The notes beneath the pieces were generated by a model that saw only the letters and a program-made list of their open reading frames with translations, had not been told where the DNA came from and did not search any database. From positions 92,123,373 to 92,187,372 of the forward strand of contig CM070913.1 of assembly GCA_036417435.1 (NCBI GenBank): 64,000 nt of DNA, written 5' to 3'. Positions within the stretch are counted from its first letter, which is position 1. The number at the start of each line of letters is the position of its first letter. Below, in pieces: positions 11,052 through 22,997 of this stretch. The stretch is from Inia geoffrensis (Eukaryota > Chordata > Mammalia > Artiodactyla > Iniidae). Made by a program: the position numbers and the translations under genes.

Positions 11052-11269
11052 GGGCTTCCCTGGTGGCGCAGTGGTTGAGAGTCCGCCTGACGATGCAGGG
11101 GACGCAGGTTCGTGCCCCGGTCCGGGAAGATCCCACATGCCGGGGAGCGGCTGGGCCCGTGAGTCATGGCCGCTGAGCCTGCGCGTCCGGAGCCTGTGCT
11201 CCACAACGGGAGAGGCCACAACAGTGAGAGGCCCGCGTACTGCAAAAAAAAAAAAAAAAAAAAAAAAAA
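11052..11269 (+). mobile_element. CHR-1 SINE with perfect target-site duplication
   Basis: Full length: GGGCTTCCCTGG head, A box TGGCGCAGTGG, B-box-like GGTTCGTGC, body to GTACTGC and 26 A residues. It is flanked by an exact 14-bp duplication, AAGAGGAATTCCAG at 11039-11052 and 11271-11284. The intact duplication and long tail suggest a fairly recent insertion by L1 reverse transcriptase. Confidence 0.97.
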
Positions 11270-11404
11270 TAAGAGGAATTCCAGATTGAGGTGAGTGTGG
11301 GCTGGGCTGGGGTCAGGGAAGGCTGCTTGGAGGAGCCGATTCTTGAGGGGAAAGGGAAAGGACGGAAAGAAGTAAGTAATGCTAAGAGGAAATTCATTCC
11401 ACAA

Positions 11405-12285
11405 ACATTCATTCAAAAGGTTATTGAGCCTCTATTATGTGCCATGTGCAGTTGTAGACCCTTGGGATAAATAAGTAAATAAAACCTGCTATCATGAAGC
11501 TTACGTTTTTGGACGGGTGGCATCAATGACCAGATGGTATGTAAACTACAGAATTTGTTACTGATGAGTGCTAAAATGACAAGGAAAAAACAGGAAAAAC
11601 AAGGCTGGGGTGTCCCCTTTTTAAATAAGGTTGCAAGGAAACTTGTCACTGAGCAGGTGGGATTGGAGTAAAACCCTAGAGGAGGTGATGAGGTGAATCG
11701 TAGGGATATCAGGGAGAGGAGTGCTGCAGATGCAGACCAGACAGTGCAAATGTCCTGAGGCAGGGACTGCCTGGTGAATCCAACAAAAGCAGGCAAGAAT
11801 GAAGAATGAACGTGGGAAGAGGGCTAGAAAAGGAAGTTATAGACGGGGTGGGGAATCCACCATACTGAGCCGTAGTGACCACTGAAAATTCTTTGGTCTG
11901 CTTCGAGGGAGGTGGGAATTGTTGAGGTTTCATGAGCAGATGCTGGGTGTTACTTGACTGATGTTTTAGCAGCCTTTCTTTGGCTGCCATGGGAGAAACA
12001 GACTCGGAAGGAGCCATGGTCGCAGCAGAGAGGTCAGTGATGCGGCCAAACAGGCGAGAAAAGTGATGGTTGGACCAGGCGCTGGTAATGGAGGTGGTCG
12101 GATGATGATGCTGTGTTGAAAATATTCCTGGCGGGATTGGCTGGCCAATTAGATGTAGGATTTGAGAGAACGAGAGATGTGGAGAATGATTCCAGGGTTT
12201 GGGGGGGTGAGCCAACAGACGGCTGAGATTGCCTTATGTTGACATGGGGGAGACTGAAGGAGTGACGGGTCTGAGGGTCAGGTCA
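11405..12285 (-). mobile_element. Long L2 LINE copy, antisense
   Basis: Reads as a reverse-complement L2 from the 3' end (TATTATGTGCCATGTGCAG, then CATGAAGCTTACG) through the coding part (GCAAATGTCCTGAGGCAGG and, further right, GACCAGGCGCTGGTAATGGA and GATTCCAGGGTTTGG). Nearly 900 bases are preserved, long for an L2. Frames are broken throughout, so it is a fossil. Confidence 0.75.
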
Positions 12286-12460
12286 GGCACTTAAGAGAGT
12301 TCATTCAGTACAGACCAAGCCACGGGGATAAAGCAAAGTAGCCAGGAGTCATGCAGTGTGTGCGTGGAGGGCCAGCCCCTGGATATCACAAGAGCAGCCG
12401 TGGGGTGGGTGAGGTCAGAGATGCACGCTGCAATTCCATCCATCCCAGCTTTGAGTTTTG

Positions 12461-12500
12461 CTGGGCAGGTCTGGCAGGTCTGGCAGGTCTGGCAAGGTCT
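12461..12500. repeat. Four-copy 9-bp tandem repeat
   Basis: CTGGCAGGT repeated four times; the first and last units each have one extra base. In one frame this gives a short repeated Trp-Gln-Val pattern that has no coding support. Confidence 0.85.
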
Positions 12501-13925
12501 CAGGGATGCTGCTGAGAATCTGTGTGTCGTCCCTTCTATGACAGCATCAGTGCTAAGACCTGTCACTACTTTAGGTTCCTTTAAGAAAGAAATGATGCCA
12601 ACACTTAAATTATGGTCTGAATACTGTGTTATCACGTAGAATGTGCATGTTGTGCATAATACATGCATATTAAAGGCACTCTTTCAGACTTATTTACATG
12701 TAGAGATTCATATCATCCCTCTCCATTTGCATGCAGAAAAGGAAAACACAAAGTTGGCGAGGGTGTTTGCGCATTTCGTCACATTCAGAGTTCAGCTCCA
12801 CCGAAACGTTTTGAGACCAAATCATCAATTTCCAGGTTTTCCCACACACCTGGTAACCACGTGTGTTTGGGGGCAGTGGGTGAGGCTGCCTTTCTGGAAA
12901 GAGTTCTCTACGATGGTCTCTGCTTTTTCCCCAAACCACTGAGAGCCATTCTGCAAGTGTTAAAGCTTTGTAAGTACTTGTTTCTCTAGGACAGAGCAGG
13001 AATAGCAAATACATCACTGTTGCAGCTGGACACAATCAACCGTAAGATATCCCGAGATCAGAGATGTTAAGATACAAAAAGTACACATTATGGAACCAAT
13101 GGCATATGGTTGGATCCAATGCCTGATGAGAGGGTCCAGACTAGGAAGGGGAAAAAGAGAACTCAGAAGAAATGGATGTAATGAAACAGGTCTTGAAGTT
13201 GTGATCTGGATAAGTTCAGTAATGCTCAGCCACAGACCTTCACAAATCCCGGTGACCAGCAAGCGTCTGTGGCTCACACATCTGGGGTGGTCTGTGGCCA
13301 AGTGACTCTGGGGGATTCTGCCAGGCTGGCTCATGTGGGTTGGCTGGGTGTTGGCTGATGTGGGCTGGCCTTGGTTCCACGTGTTTCTCGCTGTCTAGCA
13401 GCATAGCTCAGGCTTGTGCCCTCATGGTCAGGACTACCAGGGAGACCCAGTGGAGACGCACAAGGTCTCCTGAGGCTTGGAAGTAACACACTATTGCTTG
13501 TACCACATTCTATGGTCCAAACCAAGTCACGGGGCCAGCTTAGACTCAAGAGGCAGAGAAATCGACTCTGCCTATTTCACGAGAGGCACTGAACATTCAC
13601 ATGACAAAGGGAGTGGATACAAGGCTGGAGAAGGTTGGGAGCCATCATTCCCATATATCACTATAAGGTTGAAGAGAATTTGTACTTGGAATAACATTGT
13701 GACAAGTGCAGGGTAGAAGGACTCAGTCAGACTCAACAAGGTTCTGGGGTGAGATTATTCCAGGTGCTGCTAAGATGAGGGTGTGTCCCTTGGTGTGGGT
13801 GACTGAAGCAAAGTGGACTTAAAGGGGAGTCAAAAATCTCTGGCTGTGACTGTTGGAAGGGTTGTCTTCTTGGATGGTTAAGTCTCCTGGGATTGTGGTA
13901 GGATACAGGATGGAGAGTGTATTAG
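12501..13925. other. No recognised feature
   Basis: Apparently unique sequence with no nameable repeat. Several 70-125 residue open frames overlap on both strands, as expected by chance. Confidence 0.4.
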
Positions 13926-14366
13926 TGTATTAGTTTCCTGCAGCTGCTGTAACAAAGTACCACACGCTGGGTGGCTTAGAACAAGAGAAATTTATTCTCT
14001 CACAGTTCTGGAGGCCAGAAATCCCAAATCAAGCCGTCAGCAGTGCCTTGCTTCCTCTGAAACCTCACAGAAAGGGTCTGTTCCGTGCCTTTCTCCTGGC
14101 TTTTGGTGGTGGCCGGAAATCCTTGGCTTGTAGATGTACCACTCTAATCTCTGTCTCCATCTTTACATGCTGTTATCCTCTCTGTGTCTTGGTGCCTCTG
14201 TCCTCTTCTCATAAGGACACCAGTCACACTGAATTTAGGTCCCGCCCTAATGCACTAACTCATCATAACAAATTATATCTGCAAAACATTATTTCCAAAT
14301 AAGACTGCATTCTAAGATTCTGGCTGGATGTGAATTGGGCGGGGGGGACATTATCCAACCCAGTGC
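13926..14366 (-). mobile_element. MLT1-type MaLR LTR, antisense, near full length
   Basis: Starts GTATTAGTTTCCTGCAGCTG with AACAAAGTACCACA, then TTATTCTCTCACAGTTCTGG, AATCCTTGGCTTGTAG and ATAAGGACACCAGTCACA, ending near ATCCAACCCAGTGCAG. This is the full order of a reverse-complement MLT1B/C-like LTR. The polyadenylation signal lies on the minus strand within TTTATTCTC. Confidence 0.8.
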
Positions 14367-15270
14367 AGAGAGGAAGACTGAGTCCGTTCTCCAAATCATC
14401 AGTGAGAGGGAGGGATGGAACAGGAGGTTGGTAGATGACAGAGATGTGAGAGGAAGAAAGTAGTACGGCCAGATGCTAGGGGGCCTCGGGCTTGGTGATG
14501 TCACAGATCCCCTCTAGTCACTGGCTCAGCCTGAACATCCAATTAAAATGCTCCACTCCCTCCACCCCATCTCCTTGGTAAGCTCAAGATGCTCCAGGGC
14601 ACTGGGGCTGGCTGGCTCTCTGCTGCCACCCCTCTGTGTCCACTCCAATCCTTGCTCTCCGAACGCTCATAGGATCGGTGCTTCTGACCTTCCCTTGATT
14701 CTTGGACCATCCTTGCCTAGATACAGGCTCTAGCCCAGTATCCCTTGGCAGAGCCCCAGGCACACTTACTGCTCAGGAGAGAATATTACACGTCAAAGGA
14801 GTATGAAATTTCACACGAGAGGAGAGGAGAAACGGTCCGGAATTGACGATGGAGACCAGGGAGATGTTCATTCCCAGCTGTCCCTGGATCGAGAGTCGGA
14901 ACAAATGATGTCATCTGAGGACACAGCTCCCTCATCTGTGAATGCTAGGGTCTGGTTTAGAAGACCGACCATTAAGGGTACCTTTATAGCTAACATTCTA
15001 TCAGTTTAAAAGCAGGAGTGGGCAAGGGAGGCATTGGACAGGCATTTGATTCCTTGTCTGTCTTTACAAAGAGTATTTTTCCCACGACGGCTTTAATTAC
15101 TCACCTCTTCTGTGGAAGTAGCTCTCAAATCTACAATCTGCAGGTGGTAACTTGGTTTAATGAATTCTGCTGGAAAGAGAAAACAGCTAGTATAGCATAG
15201 ATGTTATAAATTCCTCTGTAATTCAGTTTCCATTTTATTGGCACGCTTGTATCACTAGTTTTGTATATAC
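14367..15270. other. No recognised feature
   Basis: Apparently unique sequence. No exon, repeat or RNA gene recognised. Confidence 0.4.
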
Positions 15271-15273
15271 AGG

Positions 15274-15462
15274 TTGTGGGCAGAATAATGAAATTATGGC
15301 CCCCTCCCAAAGATGTCCATGTCTTAACCACAGAACCTGTGGGTATGTTAGGTTATGTGACAAAGGGGAATTATGGTAGCAGATGGAATTAAGGTAGAAA
15401 GCATCTGACCTGAAATAGAGCATTCTGTATTGTCCAGGTGAGACCAGTGTGATCACTCAGGG
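15274..15462 (+). mobile_element. MLT1-type LTR 5' part, sense
   Basis: GGGCAGAATAATGAAATTATG, then CAAAGATGTCCATGTCTTAA and GAACCTGTGGGTATGTTAGG, the beginning of an older MLT1-type LTR. Only the first part is preserved, and the subfamily is uncertain. Confidence 0.5.
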
Positions 15463-15499
15463 CCAGTCTGACTCTTTGTACACCTCCATCCACTTTCCC

Positions 15500-15740
15500 C
15501 AACCCTTTATCCTTTTATTCATAAATATTTCAGAGCATATCTCTAAAAGATAAGGATCCTTTCTTTGACATATCTATGATACCACTGTCTTAAGATAACA
15601 ATAAGTCCTTGATGTGATCAGAAATCCACTCAGTGTTCAAATCTCCACCTGCCTCCCCTGCATCATGCGTCGTCCAACCACATCTCTATGGTTTTATTTT
15701 TTAATATTATGTGTTTTGGTTTGAATTCACAGCTGAAATG
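15500..15740 (-). mobile_element. Possible old L1M 3' UTR, antisense
   Basis: CATAAATATTTCAGAGCATA, CTAAAAGATAAGGATCC and CACTCAGTGTTCAAATCTCC follow the order of an old antisense L1M-type 3' region. It ends near the younger L1 insertion that follows. Confidence 0.4.
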
Positions 15741-15842
15741 CCTCTTCACATGGCTGCTGGTTCCAGTATCTCTAAAGTGCCTTTTACTCCCTACAGCCTC
15801 CCTCCATCTTTTTTTTTTTTCCTTTAATATTTATGGAAAAAC

Positions 15843-16525
15843 CATTTTGTTCCTTTTTATGGCTGAGTAATATTCCATTGTATATATGTGCCCCATCATC
15901 TTTATCCATTCATCTGCTGATGGACTAAGTACTTAGGTTGCTTCCATGTCCTGGCTATTGTAAATAGAGCTGCAGTGAACATTGTGGTACATGACTCTTT
16001 TTGAATTATGGTTTTCCCAGGGTATATGCCCAGTTGAGTTATTTGTAGTGAGGTGGATGGACCTACAGTCTGTCATCCAGAGTGAAGTAAGTCAGAAAGA
16101 GAAAGACAAATACCGTATGCTAACACATATATATGGAATCTAAGAAAAAAAAAAAAAGGTCATGAAGAACCTAGGGGTAAGACGGGAATAAAGGCACAGA
16201 CCTACTAGAGAGTGGGCTTGAAGATATGAGGAGGGGGAAGGGTAAACTGTGACAAAGTGAGAGAGTGGCATGGACATATACACACTACCAAACGTAAGGT
16301 AGATAGCTAATAGGAAGCAGCTGCATACCACAGGGAGATCAGCTCGGTGCTTTGTGACCCCCTAGAGGGGTGGGATACGGAGGGTGGGAGGGAGGGAGAT
16401 GCAAGAGGGAAGAGATATGGGAACATATGTATACGTATAACTGATTCACTTCGTTATAAAGCAGAAACCAACACACCATTGTAAAGCAATTATACCCCAA
16501 TAAAGATGTTAAAAAAAAAAAAAAA
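15843..16525 (+). mobile_element. L1 3' end with inverted 5' portion
   Basis: Positions 16035-16525 are sense L1: the last ORF2 part (GTGAGGTGGATGGACC, AAGTAAGTCAGAAAGAG), the 3' UTR and a 15-A tail (16511-16525). Positions 15843-16034 are the immediately upstream ORF2 part in opposite orientation, running from the reverse of CAGCCATAAAAAGG to the reverse of CTGGGCATATACCC. The inverted segment ends almost exactly where the sense segment resumes. This is the signature of twin priming, a known L1 insertion variant. It cannot move again. Confidence 0.88.
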
Positions 16526-16529
16526 GATA

Positions 16530-17160
16530 AACTAGTTTCTTTCGGCCCACAGTGTTTCCTAGTTTGGCTTTTACCAATAACGTCTTCATGGTAACCATTT
16601 AATAATTTTCTGTCTTTTGTGTTTTCTGTAAACTGGGAGTCAGATCGACAGGATTGATCAGTTCTGATTAAATTTTTGGCAAGAAAACGACCCAGGGCAT
16701 GTGGTTCCAGCAGGAGATCAAAGTCCAGCTCTCCTTCCTTGAATGATGTCAGGAGACACCGTGTGCGATGCCGAGTCCATTATTTCAACAGGGGTTGCGG
16801 AATGTTAATAATCTGTTCTTTCTTCTTCCTCTGTTTAGCAGAATAACTCTACAAAGAGAAGACTCCCTTCAACTGCTCTTTTGCTATTCACGACCAACCT
16901 TCTTAGAGTTGTTTTTTCATGAACAAACATCACCAACAAACTTAAGATTTGCTGTATGTGTGGAGGCTGAGGGCTCCATGTGTTGAAGGCTCATAGCGCC
17001 GGCTCCCTGACGAATTCCACCAATACGTCACTCATGGTCATTGGGTCATTGGTTGGGGACTGGGAGATAGCGGATAAGGGGATGAACACTGTCCCTTTGA
17101 AAGGTCCTCTGCCTCCAGGGTTTTTCTTCCTTAAGACTCCTCAACTTTTCCATATTGGCT
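16530..17160. other. No recognised feature
   Basis: Mixed sequence between the L1 and the next LTR. No repeat or exon recognised. Confidence 0.4.
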
Positions 17161-17162
17161 TG

Positions 17163-17440
17163 TGTTGAAGTGTGTCCCTCCTCCCCCCAAATTCATGTGT
17201 TGAAGTCCTGCCAGATGAGGTCACATGGGTGAGCCTTAATCCAATATGTCTGTCCTCCTTATGAAGAGGAGACATTTGGACACAGACACACACATGAGGA
17301 AGGTCACGTGACAGGAAAGCAGAGGTTGGAATGATGTATCTACAAGCCAAGGAATGCCAAAGATTGCCAGCAACCACCTGGAGCTGCAACAAAGGCAAGG
17401 GACGGATTCTCCCTCAGAGTCCTAAGGGACCGGACCCCAG
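17163..17440 (+). mobile_element. MLT1-type MaLR LTR, sense
   Basis: TGTGTTGAAGTCCTGCC, GACATTTGGACACAGACACA, CTACAAGCCAAGGAATGCCA and GGACGGATTCTCCCTCAGAG follow in the correct order for an MLT1B/C-like LTR. The last part of the LTR (AATAAA and beyond) is missing. Confidence 0.78.
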
Positions 17441-17574
17441 CACAGTTAATTCATGGCAGTGTTTACGGACAAGATAAGCTATACCTACATCTCTCTGTCC
17501 ACTTCTCCTCATGCACCCTTGTTGCATCTCCTGCTGATATAGCATTTTGCATCTACACAGCATTCACCCAACAA

Positions 17575-18065
17575 TATTAATCCGACAAATATTTATGGAG
17601 ATCTTAGGTGATGCTACTGAACGATGAAATCAAGCATGTCCTCTGCCTCCATGCTGCTCACAGAATGCTTGGGGAAATAGGCACGTAAATAAATATATGC
17701 CATGGTCACTCATGACTCATGCATTTTCATGTGAGCATGAGGAAAGAGCAATGCACCGGGTCTGGGATGGAGGGTTTGGAGGTTTGAATGGGGAAAGGCT
17801 GAGAAGAGGGAGGGGGTGAGACTCCAGGGTCTGCAGCCCAGGTGTTTGGAGAGACAGAGGTACCAGCCCCCAAGGTGGGGCTACAAGAGGAAGAGGGGTT
17901 CAGATTCAGACTTGTTGAGCTGTAGTGCCTGAAGGATACCCAGGTGGAGAGCTCTAGCAGACACCTCCGTAAATGAATCTGCCACTCCAGGGAACAGGCT
18001 GGGTGAAGCTCTGGAATGAGGCCCCTTGAGCCAAGGATGGAGCCCTGGGGACAAAAACCTCTTAA
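17575..18065 (-). mobile_element. L2 LINE, antisense
   Basis: From the L2 3' end (CCGACAAATATTTATGGAG, CACGTAAATAAATATATGCC) into a more upstream part at 17745-18065, where GTAGTGCCTGAAGGATACCC and CAGGTGGAGAGCTCTAGCAG match the order seen in other antisense L2 copies. The central part is deleted. Confidence 0.55.
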
Positions 18066-18389
18066 GAGCACTCTTTTAACTTCAGAATATATTAAGGCCG
18101 GGGGTGGGGGGATGTTATTCAGATGATTCAAAGACTTCTCTGTGGTTTCATGTGTCAACCTGTAATCCGTTAAGGGAGAGAATATTAAGTAAAACCCCCG
18201 TAGTCTCAACAGAGCTCCTGAAATTGGAAGAGGAGCCAGGCGGTGATTACTTTTCCTGCATGAGCTGCCTAGTTTTGCTTTTTGTTTCTCCCGTATTCCT
18301 TTCCAATACTGGGATAGGAGTAAATTTGGTAGCAGCCGTGGGCACACCACCAAGCCAAAACCACCAGCAGGAGAGCAGTGGAGGAAGAA

Positions 18390-18520
18390 AGAACATGGGC
18401 TTTGCAAGTAAACAGGGCTGAATTATCATTCCATTCCCATCACTTATGAGCTCAGTTTCCACATTTGCAAAGTGGAAATAATCACAGGGACTTCATGGTT
18501 GCATAAAGAGCGTTCCATTA
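18390..18520 (+). mobile_element. MIR SINE fragment
   Basis: GGGCTTTGCAAGTAAACAGG, then GAGCTCAGTTTCCACATTTG and AAGTGGAAATAATCACAGGG, the MIR core order. MIR is an ancient tRNA-derived SINE mobilised by L2. Confidence 0.65.
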
Positions 18521-20428
18521 GACTAGGTTATGCCTAGCTCCAAATCATTCCTTCTTCTCCTATTTATATCACCACCCTTACCACATTATATATATATATT
18601 TTTTCCTTTACCAAAATTGGGAATAAGAACACAAGGATCTGTGAAGACGAAAAGTGGTCTGAGGTATTTGCTGACGTCCAAAATACCAAGCTCCCAAATG
18701 GAAGAGCAGAAGGGACCCTCTTCATCTTGTGTCAATCAGAAAATAATAACTAAATTTTCATCAGAGGACATCATCTTGCTTTGTGGCTCAAAAGTCCCAG
18801 ATTGTGTGGATGCCATTTGTGTCCATATCGTAGTTTCTAGATCCACTTAGAAATGCTTCAGATAAAGTTCTCAGGAAGCAAGGAAAGTGGAGGCGTAGTT
18901 TCTGTTCTCACAGCTAAAACTATTGTGCCTAATAGGAGAAATATGTTTAACATATAGGAGCTGAAGCATGGCTCCCCATTTGTCCACTTGGCTCTTTTGC
19001 GGAAATCCCTGAATTCTAGCAAATTCTCCAGGAAAGAGTGGTCATGGTGGAGGAGAAAGCACGTTCCTTGCTTTGGGTTTTTGTGGGGGATTTTTTGGTG
19101 GTGGCACAATGAGATGTGTTGGAGAAACACAGCACATGTGAGTGTGTAATAGGGAAGAACAGCTCTGACGCCATATTAGATCCGCTCTGTTGCCTGTGCT
19201 GAGTCGTGCTGGCTCCGCCCCTTTCGTAAAAGAATGTTGCCTTTAGCCCGAAATATACAGGAGAGCCCATTCTCAAGGCTCTGACCTTTAAGAGTGGATT
19301 CATATAGAGATAAAAAGTTGCAGAACAGAGAAGAATACTTGTTTTATTGGAGGCTTACAGGAACATCATGACCTGACCTACGTGCACAGCTGAGAGAACA
19401 AAGGATTCCCGACACCAAGAAGTTAGCAGCAACCAACCACAGCCCTGCCCTCACCTGGCCTTTAAAAGTGTTTTGCTGAAACCCTTCGAGGAGTTTGAGA
19501 TTTTTTTAGGCATGAGCCACCGGTCTCCTTGCATGGCCCTGCAATAAACTTTTCTCTGCTCCAAACTCTGACGTTTCGGTTTGTTTGGCCTCACTGTGTG
19601 TCGGGCACATGAACTTTGGTTTGTTGACAAGCGTAGTTGGGAGAGGGGATGGAAGGGCTGAGATGGCCCGGGCAGCACAGCTTGGTTGACAGGAAGTTAA
19701 AAGGCCCCGTAAAAGTCCAGTTGCCTGAAAATAGTTGATAAAACTCTGTAGTACATGATGTCATGCTGTAAACATGCAGACCTCCGTAAACATTCAACAC
19801 GGATAGAAGAAAAGTCCAACGTTTTATTTGGAGCCTGCTAATTAAATTTAACCCTCCTTCAGGACTGGAATATGTGGGAGGGGTCCTGCTTTGTCAGAAT
19901 CAAAGCAGGTGTCCCGAGTTTGAAGGCTGTCTCTGCTTCCTGCACACTTGCAGTGATGGGCAGGCAGTGAGGCTCTTGATGGAGTCCAGGGAGGATATAC
20001 TGAGTAGAACATCCCACAGCCGGTAAATAGAGCATCTGAAGAGAGGTGCAGTCTGGGGCTGGCCCAGTGGGCCCGTGGCTGCCGGGATGGACACGGGGAG
20101 AGAATTCTGTGGGCAGAGTCTGCATATATTGGACGTCCTTTCCAGACTCCAAGCATTCAGCTGGCTGAACCCTCTCCGGGAAGGACTCCTTCCAAGGTGG
20201 GAACCCACAGGGCTGTATCATAAATGGTGTCTGTTTAAAATAAAATGCAACCTCCACCAGGGGGTTCCTACCTGAGCTGGCATGTGCAGCGAGGGTGACC
20301 ATTCACCCTGGTTTGCCTGGAACGCGGGACCTTTAGTACCCGAACCTGGCAAGTCACCCTACCTGGGACGACCTCTCCTGTGCACTGCCCTCACACACTG
20401 GGGGCTTTGGGAATGTTTCTGGAACACT
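18521..20428. other. No recognised feature
   Basis: About 1.9 kb without a repeat I can name. Contains a TA stretch near 18.58-18.60 kb and a minus-strand open frame of 147 residues (19859-20302) with no known motif. Probably noncoding unique sequence. Confidence 0.4.
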
Positions 20429-20429
20429 G

Positions 20430-20702
20430 GCCCTTGCTCCTCCCTCTGTCTAAAACACTCTCGCCCCCCCCCCCAGTCTTCGAGTAGCAATCTGATTGTT
20501 GTCATCCAGGTCTCAGTTCAAAAGTCACCTCCCCTGTGAAGCCCTCCTGGATGCCCCCCACCCCCTCCTCACTCTGCTTTACTTTTATCACAGCAGTTGC
20601 TCATCTCTACCGGAAACGACTTCATTTAGGTGTTTGTTTACTTGTTTAATGTCTCTGTATTCCTCTAGGAGGTGAGCTCTTTGAATATTCAATGAATGAA
20701 TG
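20430..20702 (+). mobile_element. L2 LINE 3' end, sense
   Basis: CTCAGTTCAAAAGTCACCTC, GAAGCCCTCCTGGATGCC, TAGGAGGTGAGCTCTTTGA and the typical ending AATGAATGAATG are in L2 order. It includes a 12-C run near 20464. Confidence 0.8.
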
Positions 20703-21305
20703 AAAAGAATAAATGAAAACATAAATCGGAAGTCATATTTTGGCTGGTATTGAAGCGAGGGGAAGGGACGAGGGGAAGAAAGAATTGAGGAAACCCGAAG
20801 CCCTCAAAAACACAAGTTTCCTTCGTGCCCACTGGTACCCTGCACATGCAGGCACGCCCACAAGTGTAATTACATGAAAGCGGGCTGGCAGTCATGCATG
20901 GGGGGTGGGGGGATGTGTGTGCATTTCCTCTTCGTGCCCGGGCAGCTCTTCTTCTGACTGCAGGCTCTCGGTTTACAGTTTCACCGTCTTCCTAGCTCTT
21001 AATGCTATTACATCTTCATTTCAGAACTGGGCTTTTTGAGATTTATATCCACCCGATGGCACGTTTCACCACCACCACCACCACCACCATCCCCTTTCTG
21101 ATTTGCTCCCTCCTGCTGGCAAACCCATCCCTGCCCCCCTGGTCTCTCCCACTCTGCCCATCCGACTCATCACCTCTTCATTTGCTTGATTTCCTCCCTT
21201 TCTCCAAAGATAACTTGGGCTCTGTGTTGGGCTCTAAGATGTAGGTCTCAGACCCAAAATTTGCTTAGGTTTAAAAAAATTTTATCAGTATTTCTTTTTC
21301 CTTTT
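20703..21305. repeat. Unrecognised sequence with an ACC trinucleotide run
   Basis: Mostly unnameable sequence; the distinct part is an (ACC) repeat of about seven units at 21069-21090. Confidence 0.45.
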
Positions 21306-21313
21306 TAAATAGG

Positions 21314-21314
<1 letters not shown>

Positions 21315-21355
<41 letters not shown>

Positions 21356-22110
21356 CAGTTTTAGGTTCACTGCGAAATTGAAGGGAGGGTCCACAGATTT
21401 CCCATATCCCCCCTGCCCCACCCAAGCACAGCCTCCCATTATCAACATCCCCACTGGAGTGGTGTTTGTTACAACTGATGAACCTACAGTGATACATCAT
21501 CATCGCCCAGAGTCGTAGTTTACATCAGAGTTCACACTTGGTGTTGGTTGCTCTGTGGGCTTCGAAAAATGCGTAATGACATGTGTCCACCATTATAATA
21601 TCACACAGAGTAGTTTCACTGCCCTAAGAATCCGCTCCTCTCTGCCTATTCATTCCTCCCCTCTAACCCCTGGCAACCACTGATGTTTTTACTGTCTCTG
21701 TAGCTCTGCCTTTCTTTCCCAGCATGTTGTATAGTTGGAATCATACAGTACATAGTAGTCTTTTCAGATTGGCTTCTCACACTTTGTAACATGCATTTAA
21801 GGATTCCCCATGGTTTTTCATGGATTGGTCCTTTTTTTTCTGTTTTTTTTTTTGTGTGTGTGCGGTACGCGGGCCTCTCACTGTTGTGGCCTCTCCTGTC
21901 GCGGAGCACAGGCTCCGGACGCGCAGGCTCAGCGGCCACGGCTCACGGGCCCAGCCGCTCCGCGGCACGTGGGATCCTCCCCGCCCGGGGCACGAACCCG
22001 TGTCCTCTGCATTGGCAGGCGGACTCTCAACCACGGCGCCACCAGGGAAGCCCGGATTGGTCCTTTTTGATTTTCTCCCTATACCGTTCGTCCTCTCGTA
22101 GAGCATCTAG
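21315..22110 (-). mobile_element. Old L1 (L1M-type) 3' end, antisense, split by a SINE
   Basis: A 35-T run (21315-21349, the antisense A tail) is followed by TTTAGGTTCACTGCGAAATT, CATTATCAACATCCCCACTG, TGACATGTGTCCACCATTAT, CCCCTGGCAACCACTGATG and TTGGAATCATACAGTACATA, the known order of an L1M-type 3' region. A CHR-1 SINE interrupts it at about 21838-22053. The right limit is uncertain. Confidence 0.8.
21838..22053 (-). mobile_element. CHR-1 SINE, antisense, inside an old L1
   Basis: Reads TGCGGTACGCGGGCCTCTC at the 3' side and CCACCAGGGAAGCCC at the 5' side. The target-site duplication GGATTGGTCCTTTTT lies at 21822-21836 and 22054-22068, perfect over 15 bases. The tail is T-rich with a TG interruption, suggesting tail decay. 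The SINE postdates the L1 it splits. Confidence 0.96.
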
Positions 22111-22997
22111 ATAACTCAGCAACCCGGACGGGGTACGAGCCGACTGCTCAGTCCAGCGCAGCCTCAATCCAAAGAGTGAAGGAAGGAGCCTGGAGCTTCA
22201 GAGTCTGAACCAAAAGGATGTTTTGGGAGCTTCCCTCCTCTCCCAGGTCATCACTGGACGAGCCTCCGTCCCCAGATTCTCGTCTCACTCACAGTCACCC
22301 CCCAGCAACCCATCAAGCCCCATAAAAATATCAAACGAGAAAGTAAAATTTCTCTCTGTGTTTCAAAAGCAAAACTTTCACGAATGGTCTTTTGATCCAC
22401 ACATGTAATTAGCATTAGAATTGGAGATGGAACGGATATTTGTCTAAAAGCATTAATTTAATTCCTGGCCCAGTTTTTTTTTTTTTTTCTTTTTTGTCTT
22501 ATCAGTGCTCTAATTCTAGCAGTGCCTGTGGCAGAATCAGAAATCAGAGGGAAAGGACAAGTGGGTCTTCACACAGCAAGAACACAAATAAAACTTACAC
22601 TGAAAATATTTTCCAAATCAAGACAGTTGGGGGAACCCAGGGAAGTGAGTCGATCTTACATATTGTCAACCCAAACTTGCTCCCAACGTATGAGTGACTG
22701 AGCCGTGTAAACGGTCTTCATACTCCCTGCTCATCTTCAACAAGCTCTAAGATAGAGCAAGGAGGATGCTAAGGACAGAAACCTCAAGCTATTGTCCTTT
22801 GGCCCCCAAAACCACGTGCCCCCAGGTTTCTTTGGCTGGAATTTTAGGAGTCACTTTGATTTATCATCTAGAGTTTACAGGCCATTATCTTACAGTCCAG
22901 GTTGTAAAGTTCCAATGAGGATTGGGGGGCTGGAAGATGCTTTATATTATTTAAAGTGGAAATACATGTGAATTTAAAATTCAATTCTTCTAGTCAC
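22111..22997. other. No recognised feature
   Basis: Contains a T run at about 22473-22490 but no nameable repeat or exon. Confidence 0.4.

Noticed and set aside
12358..12639. 93-residue frame with repeated Trp-Gln-Val
   Set aside because: The repeat comes from a four-copy 9-bp tandem duplication; no other coding evidence.
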